NCBI GenBank assembly: GCA_018241025.1 | Contig: JAFEEQ010000015.1 | Span: 1 to 64,000, forward strand | Source: Pseudomonadota bacterium | GTDB lineage: Bacteria > Pseudomonadota > Alphaproteobacteria > Micropepsales > Micropepsaceae | Reading direction: 5' to 3' | DNA length: 64,000 bases | In this document: positions 27,887 through 37,916 of the stretch, in pieces | Position numbering within the stretch: position 1 is the first letter of the stretch | Layout of the letters: each line of letters starts with the position of its first letter | Notes under the pieces: generated by a model | Told to the model about the DNA's origin: nothing | What the model saw: the letters and a program-made list of their open reading frames with translations, nothing else | Databases searched by the model: none | Translations under genes and position numbers: made by a program

Positions 27887-29962
27887 TCAGCCCGCAACGC
27901 AGTCCCGGGCCAGCGCCGCGACGCGGCGCGCGGCATGTTCGATGTGTACGAGGCGCCGCTTGAGCACCGCGAAGCCATTCGGCGTGGTGAGATCGTCGCG
28001 CTCGTTCTTCGTCAGTCGCGGCGGCGCGCGGTTCTCGCCTCGCTCCGACAGGATCGCCAGCACGCGGCTTCGCATTTCATCGGTCATCGCATCGGCACGC
28101 GGCGCGCGGTCCAGTTCGGCGCCGCGCATCGCGAACAGGACCTGCATGGAGGTGAGATCGGACAGCAGCAGATAGTTAGCGGCCGTGAGCGCGTTCAGGC
28201 GTTCCAGCAGCGGCGCCGGCGTGTTCGGCTCGTCGGCAACGCGCCGCACGGCGCCAGAAAGCACTGCGATGGCATCGAACAGGCGTTTGCGCGCCAGCCG
28301 GTAGGCGAGTTCGGTCCGCGTCCGGGTCATGGCTTCGGCCGCAAAGGTGCGGTCGGCCTCCAGCAGCCCCGCAATGGTGCGCGGCAGCTCTGCGCGCTCC
28401 CAGCTCGGCAGCAGGAAGCTGAAGACATAGGACAGGGCCGCGCCGATCAACGTATCGCCGATGCGCTCGAACATCTCGAAATGCCCATGCGGCTGCAGGA
28501 AATGCAGCAGCAGGAGCGACGACACCGAGGCGGAAGCCGCCGTCACGCGATAGTTCACCGCGCCGAAGGCGTGGCTGACACCCGTCGACAATGCGACCAG
28601 CGCGAGCAGGTAGCCGGTCGGTACAAAAGCCTGCAGCCCCGCCGCCAGAACGCAGCCGAACAGGGTTCCGACGATACGATCCCAGCGCCGTCGGCGCGTC
28701 ACGCTGTAATTCGCGCGCATGATCAGCGCGGTGGTCAGCAGGATCCATCCCGGATGGGCGAAATCCGGAAACGCGACCGACAATCCGAAACCCGCGCACA
28801 ACGCCAGCGACAGCCGGATCGCATAGCGGAACGCCGGTTTTCCGAACCCGACCTGCGCACGCAGATGGCCGAGGCCGCGCGGCGCGATCTGCCGGAAGAG
28901 GCTGAGATCCGCCCGCGGCAGGCCGAGCTCTTCGCCGCCGATCGCTGCGATCAGCTCCGCCGCGCGGCCGAGCTTGTCGGCCGTCGAGCGCAGCGCGGCC
29001 ACGACAAGCCGCTCGTCGTCGTTGCCTGTGGCCGCTGTGGCGAGCCGTGTCACTTCTTCCGCGATAGCCTTGCGCAATTCGGGTTCGGCGGAAAGCGGAA
29101 CGATTCCCGTCGGGCTGAGTGCCAGCCGGTCCGCCTTGGCGGCCAGGGCAAGTGTCAGCGCCTTCAGCCGCCGCATCAGATGGCGATGGCGCGTTCCACG
29201 CAGGATCTCGATGTCGGCGTCGCTCGACAGGATCGTTTCGAAGGAATCGAGGAGGGCGACGAGTGCCTGCGCTTGGCGCAGCTGCCAGGGCCGCTGCGTT
29301 CGGGCATAGATCGCGTCGCGCGCAATCTGCATCCGCTCGACGGCTGCCGCATGCCGCTCGATCACTGTGGCGAATGCGACCGTGTCGTCGCTGCCCGGAT
29401 CATAGATTTCGGCCTTGGCCCGTAGATAGCCCGCGAAGCTGCGCAAGGCTTCGGCCATCAGGAGCCGGCGAACCCGCCGATCGAACAGAACCGCGAGCGC
29501 CAGCGCATAGACCAGGTAGATCAGACCGCCGGCGGCAAAGAGCAGGAGGTGCATCTCGCCTGCTGCGCGGCCTTCGATGGTCGCGCCGAGGGTCAGCACG
29601 AAGGCCAGCACGGTCACCACGCCCAGTCCCACGGCGCGCTTGCCGTAGGCCGATATCAGCCCGGCCCACAGCCCTATGGCACCGGTCAGGGCGAACATTG
29701 CGGTGTCGGACGCCTTGGCCAGCAGGGTCAGTCCGGTCGCCGCCACGGCCATCGCCAGAGCGGCAGCCAGCAGCCTTGGCTTCTCGCCGATAGGGTCCGG
29801 CTGATCGGCAATGGAGACGCAGAGCGCGCCCGTCGCGGCGGCGATTCCCCCTGCAAGCCCCAACGCCAATCCGGCGGTCGTCCCGGCCAGCGCCACGCCG
29901 GCTGCGACCGAAAGGCCGTTTTCGAAGTGCGGCCGGTAATAAAGGGTGGAAAGGGACGCCAT
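27887..29962 (-). CDS. FUSC-family inner-membrane exporter (YccS/AaeB-like)
   Basis: 691 residues with two clusters of membrane helices (about 20-175 and 375-500) separated by a soluble region, the FUSC/YccS architecture. Related proteins export aromatic acids or work with a periplasmic adaptor, but no adaptor gene (membrane fusion protein) lies nearby. ATG 29962 is preferred, with GAGAG five bases upstream, over a GTG four codons earlier. The gene is transcribed away from pccA. Confidence 0.82.
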   Translation of the reverse strand: MASLSTLYYRPHFENGLSVAAGVALAGTTAGLALGLAGGIAAATGALCVSIADQPDPIGEKPRLLAAALAMAVAATGLTLLAKASDTAMFALTGAIGLWAGLISAYGKRAVGLGVVTVLAFVLTLGATIEGRAAGEMHLLLFAAGGLIYLVYALALAVLFDRRVRRLLMAEALRSFAGYLRAKAEIYDPGSDDTVAFATVIERHAAAVERMQIARDAIYARTQRPWQLRQAQALVALLDSFETILSSDADIEILRGTRHRHLMRRLKALTLALAAKADRLALSPTGIVPLSAEPELRKAIAEEVTRLATAATGNDDERLVVAALRSTADKLGRAAELIAAIGGEELGLPRADLSLFRQIAPRGLGHLRAQVGFGKPAFRYAIRLSLALCAGFGLSVAFPDFAHPGWILLTTALIMRANYSVTRRRRWDRIVGTLFGCVLAAGLQAFVPTGYLLALVALSTGVSHAFGAVNYRVTAASASVSSLLLLHFLQPHGHFEMFERIGDTLIGAALSYVFSFLLPSWERAELPRTIAGLLEADRTFAAEAMTRTRTELAYRLARKRLFDAIAVLSGAVRRVADEPNTPAPLLERLNALTAANYLLLSDLTSMQVLFAMRGAELDRAPRADAMTDEMRSRVLAILSERGENRAPPRLTKNERDDLTTPNGFAVLKRRLVHIEHAARRVAALARDCVAG

Positions 29963-30062
29963 GGCTCTCGTCACGTAAACGACGCAGCCGGTTTACGGCA
30001 AGCGCGGCCTCGCCTAAAACCTTGGTCAATCAGGCCAATCATCGACCGGCCCGGGGGAGACC

Positions 30063-32063
30063 TTGTTCAAGAAAATTCTGATCGCCAATCGCGGCGAGAT
30101 CGCATGCCGCGTCATCAAGACCGCCCGCAAGATGGGCATCAAGACCGTCGCCGTCTACTCCGACGCCGACCGCGACGCGCTCCATGTCGAGATGGCCGAC
30201 GAGGCTGTCCATATCGGCCCGCCGCCCTCGGCACAGTCCTATCTGGTCATCGACCGCATCGTGCAGGCCTGCAAGGACACCGGCGCCGAAGCGGTCCATC
30301 CCGGCTACGGCTTCCTCTCCGAACGTGAAGCCTTCGCCGATGCGCTCGCCAAGGCCGGCGTGGTGTTCATCGGTCCGAACACCAAGGCTATCGCCGCGAT
30401 GGGCGACAAGATCGAATCCAAGAAGCTCGCCCAGGCTGCGAAGGTGAACACCGTCCCCGGCTTCATTGGCGAGATCACCGACGACAATCACGCCCGCAAG
30501 ATCGCCAAGGAGATCGGCTATCCGGTGATGGTGAAGGCCTCGGCCGGCGGCGGCGGCAAGGGCCTGCGCATCGTCCACAAGGAAAACGAGCTCGTCCAGG
30601 CGATCAAATCCTCGCAGCACGAAGCGAAAGCCAGCTTCGGCGACGACCGCCTGTTCATCGAGAAATTCGTCACCGAGCCGCGCCACATCGAAATCCAGGT
30701 GATGGGCGACAAGCACGGCAACGTCGTCTACCTGAACGAACGCGAATGCTCGATCCAGCGCCGCAACCAGAAAGTCATCGAAGAGGCACCGTCGCCCTTC
30801 CTCGATCCCGCGACCCGCAAGGCGATGGGCGAGCAGGCGGTGATGCTGGCCAAGGCCGTCGGCTACGACAGCGCCGGAACCGTCGAATTCATCGTCGACA
30901 AGGACCGCAAGTTCTATTTCCTCGAGATGAACACCCGTCTCCAGGTCGAGCATCCGGTCACCGAGCTGATCACGGGCCTCGACCTCGTCGAGCTGATGAT
31001 CCGTTCGGCCTATGGCGAGAAGCTGCCGATCCAGCAATCCGACATCGGCATCGACGGCTGGGCCGTCGAAGCCCGCGTCTACGCCGAAGATCCCTATCGT
31101 GGCTTCCTGCCCTCCACCGGCCGCCTCGTCCGCTACCGCCCGCCGGCGGAACGTGCGAGCAAGACCGGCGTCACCGTCCGCAATGACACCGGCGTGTACG
31201 AGGGTGGCGAGATCTCGATGTTCTACGATCCGATGATCGCCAAGCTCTGCACCCATGCGCCGACTCGCGAGGCCGCGATCGACGCCATGGCCACGGCGCT
31301 CGATCAATTCCGCATCGAGGGCATCAACCACAACATCAACTTCCTCACCGCAATCATGCACAACGCCCGCTTCCGCTCGGGCAAGCTGACGACGGCCTTC
31401 ATCGCCGAGGAATTCCCCGACGGGTTCCATGGCCAGCCAATGGACGACGTCGACAAGCGCCGCTTCGTCGCCGCCGCCATCGCCGCGCGCCTCAACCGCG
31501 CGCTCCGCGCCAGTGGGATTAGCGGCACCCTCAACGGCGCCTACAGGATCGCGGCCGATTTTGCCGTCTCCATCGACGGCCAGGATTTCGCCGTGACGAT
31601 GGCCAATCTCGCCGCCGGAAACCTGCACCTCGAAATCGACGGAAAGCCCTATCGTGCTTTAACGGAATGGCTTCCGGGCCAGCCGATCATGCATCTCTCC
31701 GGCAGCGACGGCGACCACGCGATCCAGATCGCGCGGGTGCAGAGCGGCTACAGGCTCGGGCAGGGCGGCCGCACCGTCACCGCCATCGTCCGCTCGCCGG
31801 CGGCGGCGAAGCTCGCGGCGCTGATGCCCAAGAAGGTTGCGCCCGATACCTCCAAGATGCTGCTCTGTCCGATGCCGGGTCTCATTGTCTCGGTCAATGT
31901 CAGCGAAGGTCAGGAGGTCAAGGCCGGCGACACCCTCGCGGTGGTCGAAGCGATGAAGATGGAAAACGTCCTCACCGCCCAGGCTGACGGCACCGTGAAG
32001 AAGGTCAACGCCGCCAAAGGCGACAGCCTCGCCCTTGACGATGTGATCTTGGAATTCGCGTAG
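30063..32063 (+). CDS. pccA: Propionyl-CoA carboxylase alpha chain (biotin carboxylase + biotin carrier), TTG start
   Basis: 666 residues. The biotin carboxylase domain (MFKKILIANRGEIACRVIKTARKMG; ATP-grasp loop KASAGGGGKGLR; EMNTRLQVEHPVTE) fills residues 1-450, a linking domain follows, and the biotinyl domain ends the protein with AMKM; Lys632 is the biotinylated lysine. The start is a TTG at 30063 behind CCCGGGGGAG, since no ATG gives the conserved N-terminus. The partner beta subunit is upstream at 25174, with opposite-strand genes between. Its stop is 3 nt from the stop of the convergent receptor gene. Confidence 0.93.
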   Translation: MFKKILIANRGEIACRVIKTARKMGIKTVAVYSDADRDALHVEMADEAVHIGPPPSAQSYLVIDRIVQACKDTGAEAVHPGYGFLSEREAFADALAKAGVVFIGPNTKAIAAMGDKIESKKLAQAAKVNTVPGFIGEITDDNHARKIAKEIGYPVMVKASAGGGGKGLRIVHKENELVQAIKSSQHEAKASFGDDRLFIEKFVTEPRHIEIQVMGDKHGNVVYLNERECSIQRRNQKVIEEAPSPFLDPATRKAMGEQAVMLAKAVGYDSAGTVEFIVDKDRKFYFLEMNTRLQVEHPVTELITGLDLVELMIRSAYGEKLPIQQSDIGIDGWAVEARVYAEDPYRGFLPSTGRLVRYRPPAERASKTGVTVRNDTGVYEGGEISMFYDPMIAKLCTHAPTREAAIDAMATALDQFRIEGINHNINFLTAIMHNARFRSGKLTTAFIAEEFPDGFHGQPMDDVDKRRFVAAAIAARLNRALRASGISGTLNGAYRIAADFAVSIDGQDFAVTMANLAAGNLHLEIDGKPYRALTEWLPGQPIMHLSGSDGDHAIQIARVQSGYRLGQGGRTVTAIVRSPAAAKLAALMPKKVAPDTSKMLLCPMPGLIVSVNVSEGQEVKAGDTLAVVEAMKMENVLTAQADGTVKKVNAAKGDSLALDDVILEFA

Positions 32064-32066
32064 CGC

Positions 32067-34085
32067 CTACCCGAACGTCTTCCGAATTTCGAAGAAGAAT
32101 CTCGGCTGCGATCGTACGACGCGATGCTCGATCGATACCGGCGTGCCGCTCGCGCGCGTCGGATCGTAGTCGAAGTATTTGTCGTCGTAGATGAACGGAT
32201 CGATGTTATCGAGCTCGAAGGACAAGCTCCAGCTCGGCGTCGGATTGTAGGCCCAGCCGACGCTCACGAGGCCCGGAGGTATCTTGCGCTCGCGGAATTC
32301 CTGGAGCCGGTAATAGCGCTCGCGCCAGCCGTTGAAATAACTCAGCGTGAAGGTCGAATTCCACGCCGCGAAGTCCTTGGTGAAGGTGAACTCCATATCC
32401 TGCGGACGCTGGGCGGAGATCAGCCGGATCTCATGCGTCACCGGATCGTGCACCCGGCTCATGCGCCAGATGCTGGTCGTCTTGAGAAGACCGTCGTCGA
32501 TGCCGAGGAAATCGAGCGGCAGCGTCATCTCGATATCGATCTGGTTGTTGGTGCCGTAGCCGATATTGCCGGGCGCATCGAACAGATTGCCGTGGCCGTC
32601 ATCGACCGGGATGAGGTCCACCACGTCGGTGATTTCTTCGTGCAGCAGGGTCACCACGATCGCGCCCTTCTCCCAGAAGTGCCGCTCGATCGCGAGCTCA
32701 TACTGGTCGCGCTGGTCGGGACGAAGCTCGGAATTGCCCGCGCTGACGCCGGTGCCGCCGAGATCGCTCGTCGCGACGAAATTTCCGAAGTCGAGCTGGC
32801 CCAGAACCTTCTCGTAGCGCACGCGGACTTGCGTCTTCGCATCCGGGGCCCATGTCAGCAGCAGGCGCGGCTTGGGGTAGAAGAAGGAACGCTTGTTGCT
32901 CGTATCGCCGCTCTCGCTGATCTGCGAATATTCGAAGCGTGCGCCGGCTTCGAGCGTGAGCGTATGGTCGATCTTCCAGGTCGCCTGGCCGAAGATCTCG
33001 CCGCGCTTCTCGTCCACGGTCGCATTCGCCGAGGGCAGCGCGACCGGAACGCCGTCGAGCGTGAAGGTGCTGGTGCCGTCGAGATAGTTGTAGGCGATCT
33101 CGCCGCCGGCCTCGACCGTCAGGGCGTCCGACAGGTGGTCGCGCACGGTACCGCGGGCGATGGTCTCGCTCGTGATGTTGCGCGAGAAGAAGCGCTGGTC
33201 GGTGCCCGGATCGGCGTAGACATTGTAGTTGGTCGCACGGCCCAGCCGTTCCAGCATGAGTGTTTCGACATCCAGCCCATCGATCGTGCCGTTCCAGTGC
33301 GCGCCCGTTTCCAGGTTCTGGCTGCCGGAGTTCACGATGATGTCCGCGCGATAGCCCGGATGTGTGAACGCCAGATCGACGTGGAACGGTGAATCTTGGA
33401 GCGTGATGTTGCCCTTGAACTGTCCGCCCCAAAGCGGTGTCGTGATCGCCGCATTCAACCCTTCGCCGAAGCCGGTTGCCTGGCGGTCTTCCCGGTCGAC
33501 CTGCAGGATGGCGCCCGACCCGTCCTGAATGGTCCGGTGGCCCAAGCCGACGGAGTCGTCGTAGCCGGAGAAACGCTGCAAAGAGAGTTCGTAGATGCGA
33601 TCGCCGTCATGCTCGGTGTACTCGACACTGAGGCTCGGGACGGTATGGCCGTCCATGAAGATGTTGTCCGTCACGTCGAGCACGAGGCGGCGCGAATTGT
33701 CCGTCTTGCGGATGACGTTCGCCATCACGGCATGGCCTTGCATGTCGATGCCTGGCGCACCGCCGCGGATCAGATCGATGCGCGCCACGTCGGCCGCGGG
33801 AATGCGGCTCAGCACCGATTGAAGGTCGTCGGTCTTGGATGTCGGCCGCTGGCCGTCGATCAGGACGTTGCCGGCGGTGCCGGCAAAGCCGCGCGCGCTG
33901 TCGCCGTCGTCGAAGACGAAGCCGGGCAGGCGGCGGATCATGTCCATCGCCGTGTTCGGCCGCGCGTCGGCGAAATAGGCTGGTTCGTAAACCAGGATGC
34001 CGCCCGCGGCGTCATCGGCAAGCGCCGCGCCACTCAGCATCGTCATCACCGCGCAGCCCGCGGCCAAGAGTCTTGTCTGCAACAC
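32067..34085 (-). CDS. TonB-dependent outer-membrane receptor (paralogue 1)
   Basis: 672 residues. A signal peptide (1-23, ending SGAALA) precedes a plug domain (about 30-150: TAMDMIRRLPGFVFDDG, GTAGNVLIDGQRP, RIDLIRGGAPGIDMQG) and a long beta-barrel with aromatic-ending strands, finishing RFFFEIRKTFG. The start codon is GTG 34085 or the adjacent TTG, after GAGGGG. The substrate is unknown; no TonB/ExbBD or ABC transporter genes lie nearby. It is a close paralogue of the next gene, in the same order and strand. Confidence 0.9.
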   Translation of the reverse strand: MLQTRLLAAGCAVMTMLSGAALADDAAGGILVYEPAYFADARPNTAMDMIRRLPGFVFDDGDSARGFAGTAGNVLIDGQRPTSKTDDLQSVLSRIPAADVARIDLIRGGAPGIDMQGHAVMANVIRKTDNSRRLVLDVTDNIFMDGHTVPSLSVEYTEHDGDRIYELSLQRFSGYDDSVGLGHRTIQDGSGAILQVDREDRQATGFGEGLNAAITTPLWGGQFKGNITLQDSPFHVDLAFTHPGYRADIIVNSGSQNLETGAHWNGTIDGLDVETLMLERLGRATNYNVYADPGTDQRFFSRNITSETIARGTVRDHLSDALTVEAGGEIAYNYLDGTSTFTLDGVPVALPSANATVDEKRGEIFGQATWKIDHTLTLEAGARFEYSQISESGDTSNKRSFFYPKPRLLLTWAPDAKTQVRVRYEKVLGQLDFGNFVATSDLGGTGVSAGNSELRPDQRDQYELAIERHFWEKGAIVVTLLHEEITDVVDLIPVDDGHGNLFDAPGNIGYGTNNQIDIEMTLPLDFLGIDDGLLKTTSIWRMSRVHDPVTHEIRLISAQRPQDMEFTFTKDFAAWNSTFTLSYFNGWRERYYRLQEFRERKIPPGLVSVGWAYNPTPSWSLSFELDNIDPFIYDDKYFDYDPTRASGTPVSIEHRVVRSQPRFFFEIRKTFG

Positions 34086-34159
34086 GGTACCCCTCGCTCC
34101 GGTACTGTTGTGCCCGGCTTCACATCTCCGCGCTATTCAAAGCCGCGTGAACGAGATGG

Positions 34160-36181
34160 TCAGAAGCTGTGCCGCAATTGAATGTCGATCGTCGGCCGCG
34201 ACTTGGTCCGATAGACGTCGATGAAATCGAGCGGCGAGACATCGCGCGGTCCGGTATAGATGTAGCGCCGGTCGTCATAGATGAACCCGAACACATTGTC
34301 GGTTTCGACGTGCAGGCTCCATGCGGCAGACGGTTTCCAGTCCCAGAACAGCCCGATATAGGGCGGCGGGATATGGGTCTTGCGCACCTGCGTCAGGCGG
34401 AAGGATTCTTCCTCCCAGCAATTGTAGTAGAAGACGCCCCAGGTCGATTTCAGGCTGTCGACATCCTGGCTGAAGTTGATGTGGATGTCGTTCGGCCGCT
34501 GGCTGGAGATCACGCGATCTTGACCGGTCACCGGGTCCTTCACCGAACTGATGTCGAAGATCGCTGTCGTCGTCAGCAGGCCACCGTCGATGCCGATCTT
34601 GTCGAGCGGCAGCGTCAGGGCCATCGAAATGTGCTCGTTGGTGCCGTCGCCGATATTGCCGGGGGCGTCGAAGGTATTGCCCATCGAATCCGTCACCGGA
34701 ACGAGATCGACGACATCGTTGATGGCCTCGTGCATGTAGGTGAGGACGAGCGCGCCTTTGCTCCAGAAGTGCCGCTCATAGGTGAACTCGAACTGGTCGC
34801 GCTGGTCCGGCTTCAGATCGGCATTTCCGGACGTGATGCCGGTCGAAGAGAGGTTTGCGCTGGCGATGAAATTGTTGAAATCGAGCTGCCCGACGACGCG
34901 CTCATAACGCAGCCGGATCTGGTCTTCCTTGTCCGGCGACCAGGTGAGCACGGCGCGCGGCTTGGGGTAGAAGAATGAACGGCTCTTAGGGCTCGTCCCG
35001 GTCTCGCTGATCGTCGAATACTCGAAGCGTGCGCCGGCCTCGAACAGGATTTCCGGATTGATCTTCCAGGTTCCTTGCGCGAACACCTCGCCGCGCTTCT
35101 CTTCGACGCGCGCATCGTCCGACGGCGTGGGAACGGCGGTGCCGTTGACCGAGAACAGCGTGTGCCCGTCGAGGTAATTGTACGCACCCTCCGCGCCGCC
35201 TTCGAGCATCAGCCCGTCGAACGGTGTGTAGCGCAGTGTGGCGCGCGCGATGCTTTCGCCGATATCGCTGTTGGAGCGGAAATCCTGGAACGTCGCGCCG
35301 TCGAACGCAGTCGATACGTCGTTGGAGGTTCCCAGGCGCTGCAATACCAGCGTCTCGAGTTCGGTATTTCCGACCGGACCTTTCCAGTGGAGCCCCAACT
35401 CCGCTCGGTTGTCGCGCGACGAGTCGCGAAAGAGCTCGTCGAATCCGGGCCGCGAATATTCCAGGCTGTCGACGAATGGGCTGGTCAGGAGCGTGAGATT
35501 CGCCTTGAACTCTCCACCCCACATCGGCAGCGTCGCCGCGCCCTTGGTGGACCAGCCGATGCCCAGGCCATGGCTGAGCGTGGCATCGCGCGACACCAGG
35601 GCGCCGGTCGCGTCGTAGATCTCGTGACGCCCATGCCCCGGCGAGTCGTCGTAGTTGTCGACAAGCGAGACCGAGCCTTCATAGGTCGCGCCATTCGCGT
35701 GGCGGGTGAATTCCAGCGAGCCGTGCGGCACCATATGGCCGTCGGTCCAGACGATATCGCCGGCGGTGGCGACGATCTGGGTCGAGTCCTCGGTCTTGCG
35801 CACCACGTTCACGACGACGGTCTGGCCTTGCATGTCGATGCCGGGCGCGCCGCCGCGGATCAGCTCGATGTGATCGACATCGCTGGCCGGAATGCGTTCC
35901 AGAACCGATTCCAGGGAATCCTGTTTGGTGGTGGGCCGCTGCCCGTTGATGAGGACGTTGCCGGCGGTTCCTGCGAAGCCGCGCGCCGTCGCGCCGCCGT
36001 CGAACACAAAACCGGGCACGCGCTGGATCATGTCATAGGCTGTGCTGGGTCTCGCTTCCGCGAAGAACTGCGGCTGATAGAGAATGACGCCGCTGCTGTC
36101 GGCGGCAAAGGCTGGTGTGCAGATGAAGAGGGCCGCCACCGCTGTGGCTGTAAGCCATTTGGAATGCAAGAAAATCCCCAA
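34160..36181 (-). CDS. TonB-dependent outer-membrane receptor (paralogue 2)
   Basis: 673 residues. The plug region (TAYDMIQRVPGFVFDGG, GTAGNVLINGQRP, HIELIRGGAPGIDMQGQ) is nearly the same as in paralogue 1, and the barrel aligns along its length. The C-terminus ends LRHSF, with the terminal Phe that the BAM complex recognises. No ATG gives the signal peptide; TTG 36181 or TTG 36169 (behind GGGGA) are the candidates. It lies upstream of paralogue 1 and both are probably one transcript. Confidence 0.9.
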   Translation of the reverse strand: MGIFLHSKWLTATAVAALFICTPAFAADSSGVILYQPQFFAEARPSTAYDMIQRVPGFVFDGGATARGFAGTAGNVLINGQRPTTKQDSLESVLERIPASDVDHIELIRGGAPGIDMQGQTVVVNVVRKTEDSTQIVATAGDIVWTDGHMVPHGSLEFTRHANGATYEGSVSLVDNYDDSPGHGRHEIYDATGALVSRDATLSHGLGIGWSTKGAATLPMWGGEFKANLTLLTSPFVDSLEYSRPGFDELFRDSSRDNRAELGLHWKGPVGNTELETLVLQRLGTSNDVSTAFDGATFQDFRSNSDIGESIARATLRYTPFDGLMLEGGAEGAYNYLDGHTLFSVNGTAVPTPSDDARVEEKRGEVFAQGTWKINPEILFEAGARFEYSTISETGTSPKSRSFFYPKPRAVLTWSPDKEDQIRLRYERVVGQLDFNNFIASANLSSTGITSGNADLKPDQRDQFEFTYERHFWSKGALVLTYMHEAINDVVDLVPVTDSMGNTFDAPGNIGDGTNEHISMALTLPLDKIGIDGGLLTTTAIFDISSVKDPVTGQDRVISSQRPNDIHINFSQDVDSLKSTWGVFYYNCWEEESFRLTQVRKTHIPPPYIGLFWDWKPSAAWSLHVETDNVFGFIYDDRRYIYTGPRDVSPLDFIDVYRTKSRPTIDIQLRHSF

Positions 36182-36427
36182 TGTCGATTCCGTGACCTGA
36201 AACTGGCGACCGCTGTTCTAATCGGGCAATGCGCGCAAAACGCATGGCTGCCGTGAGGTGCTCGTTTGCATGCCCACTAGTTACGATTTCGATTGCAGGC
36301 TCCAAGGGCGCTGGCCCCGATCACACGCGATCGTGACGGCCTGCCTCCCGCTGATTTTTCGTCAGCTAGAAGCATTTTCTGTACCGCGCAGCGTTGCCCT
36401 TCGGGCCCTCGCACGCATATTAGGGGC

Positions 36428-36715
36428 ATGACCACGGAACTCACCCATCTGCGCTTGAAGATTCAGGGCCGCGTCCAGGGCGTCGGCTATCGCGACCACA
36501 TCGTTGCCGAGGCGACGAAGCTCGGCATCGACGGCTGGGTCCGCAACCGCTCGGATGGTTCCGTCGAGGCGTTGGTCTCCGGACCCGACGCCGCCGTCCA
36601 GACACTGGTCGGTCTTTGCATCAAGGGCACGGGAACCACCGTCGTGAAGGACATCGAGATGCACAAGGCCGAGCCGCCGGCGGAGAAGGGCTTCTCGCGC
36701 CGGCCGTCGCTCTGA
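36428..36715 (+). CDS. Acylphosphatase
   Basis: 95 residues. It hydrolyses the carboxyl-phosphate bond of acylphosphates. The family pattern GRVQGVGYRD (14-23) includes the catalytic Arg22, and GWVRNRSDGSVE includes Asn40. ATG 36428 follows TTAGGGGC. The stop is 2 nt from the stop of the convergent membrane protein gene. Upstream, 36182-36427 holds no other gene. Confidence 0.94.
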   Translation: MTTELTHLRLKIQGRVQGVGYRDHIVAEATKLGIDGWVRNRSDGSVEALVSGPDAAVQTLVGLCIKGTGTTVVKDIEMHKAEPPAEKGFSRRPSL

Positions 36716-36717
36716 GG

Positions 36718-37113
36718 TCACCCCGCCGGTCGCGCGCGCACGAGCTCGCGCAGCACGGATATGCCGAACACGAGCATGCCGAGCACCGTCAGGATTTCTC
36801 CGGCCACCATCGGCGGCACGAATTTCGGATCGTTGCCGCTGCTCAGGAACAGGACAAGCGCCGGGATCATTACGACGACGCCGAGCGCCGACACCACGAA
36901 ATTCGTCCAGGCCAGGCGCGTCGACATCGTTCCGCGCGTCAGCGCATAGAACGTTCCGTAGAGCGCCATCGTCACCCAGCCGACGAGATTGAGATGGGCA
37001 TGCGCGGCGGCGAGTGTGAACGTCTCGCTCGCGCCCATATACATTCCATAGAGCATTCCGATGAGTACGCAGACAACGCCCATCGCAAAGAAAGCGGCTG
37101 ATACACGCGGCAT
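36718..37113 (-). CDS. Four-helix membrane protein with HAHLNLVGW motif
   Basis: 131 residues with four hydrophobic segments. HAHLNLVGWVTMALYGTFYAL (second helix) is reminiscent of small proteins related to the heme-copper oxidase subunit I fold, in which such histidines lie near heme; this is a resemblance only. ATG 37113 has GGAGGGG upstream and is preferred over the ATG 10 codons earlier. No oxidase genes are near. Confidence 0.7.
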   Translation of the reverse strand: MPRVSAAFFAMGVVCVLIGMLYGMYMGASETFTLAAAHAHLNLVGWVTMALYGTFYALTRGTMSTRLAWTNFVVSALGVVVMIPALVLFLSSGNDPKFVPPMVAGEILTVLGMLVFGISVLRELVRARPAG

Positions 37114-37222
37114 AGAAATCACCCCTCCAAAGGCGCGGAACATGTAGACGGACCACAGCCGAATTCAAGCGGGGGAGGCGAACTTCAATTCTCGATGAGG
37201 AAAGTGATTTTCGCCCTAGGCG

Positions 37223-37906
37223 TTAAGCAGAGGGGCCGAACACCTCGTCGAACGCCGCGCGCATCGCGACATCGACATCCGCCATCGAAACCAGAACGCC
37301 GAGATCGTGCAGGCTGGTCACGCCATGCTCGCGGATGCCGCAGGGCACGATGCCGTCGAAATGCGAAAGATCCGGATCGACGTTGAGGCTCACGCCGTGA
37401 AACGTCACCCAGCGCCGCACGCGCACGCCGAGCGCAGCAATCTTGTCCTCGCGTTTGCCGCGCGCGACCCAGATTCCGACGCGGCCTTCGCGCCGCTCGC
37501 CTTTCACGTTGAACGCCGCAAGCGTACGGATCAGCCACTCCTCGAGATTGTGCACGAAGGCACGCACGTCGCCGCCGCGCTTGTGCAGATCCATCATCAC
37601 ATAGCCGACACGTTGGCCGGGCCCGTGATAGGTGAACTGCCCGCCGCGTCCGGTCTTGAACACCGGAAAGCGCGCATCGAGCAGGTCGCCATCTTTGGCG
37701 CTGGTCCCGGCGGTGTAGACCGGTGGATGCTCGACCAGCCACACAAGCTCCGGCCGCTGGCCGCTGGCGATCTGCGCCACGCGCTCTTCCATGAACGCCA
37801 CCCCGTCAGGGTAGGGCGTCAGGCCGGAGGCGATCCGCCACTCGATCGCATCGCGCGTTAACGGCTCGGAAACCATGGCGGCGGGAAACTGGGGTCTGTC
37901 CCTCAT
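37223..37906 (-). CDS. lipB: Octanoyl-[ACP]:protein N-octanoyltransferase LipB
   Basis: 227 residues. LipB moves octanoyl from ACP to lipoyl domains in lipoate synthesis. The block [13 protein letters not shown] (87-99) and the catalytic dyad Lys155 and Cys189 (in [13 protein letters not shown]) are present. ATG 37906 overlaps, on the other strand, an ATG of the divergent fliN-like gene; ATG 37876 is an alternative start. Confidence 0.95.
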   Translation of the reverse strand: MRDRPQFPAAMVSEPLTRDAIEWRIASGLTPYPDGVAFMEERVAQIASGQRPELVWLVEHPPVYTAGTSAKDGDLLDARFPVFKTGRGGQFTYHGPGQRVGYVMMDLHKRGGDVRAFVHNLEEWLIRTLAAFNVKGERREGRVGIWVARGKREDKIAALGVRVRRWVTFHGVSLNVDPDLSHFDGIVPCGIREHGVTSLHDLGVLVSMADVDVAMRAAFDEVFGPSA

Positions 37907-37916
37907 GAGGCCCTAC

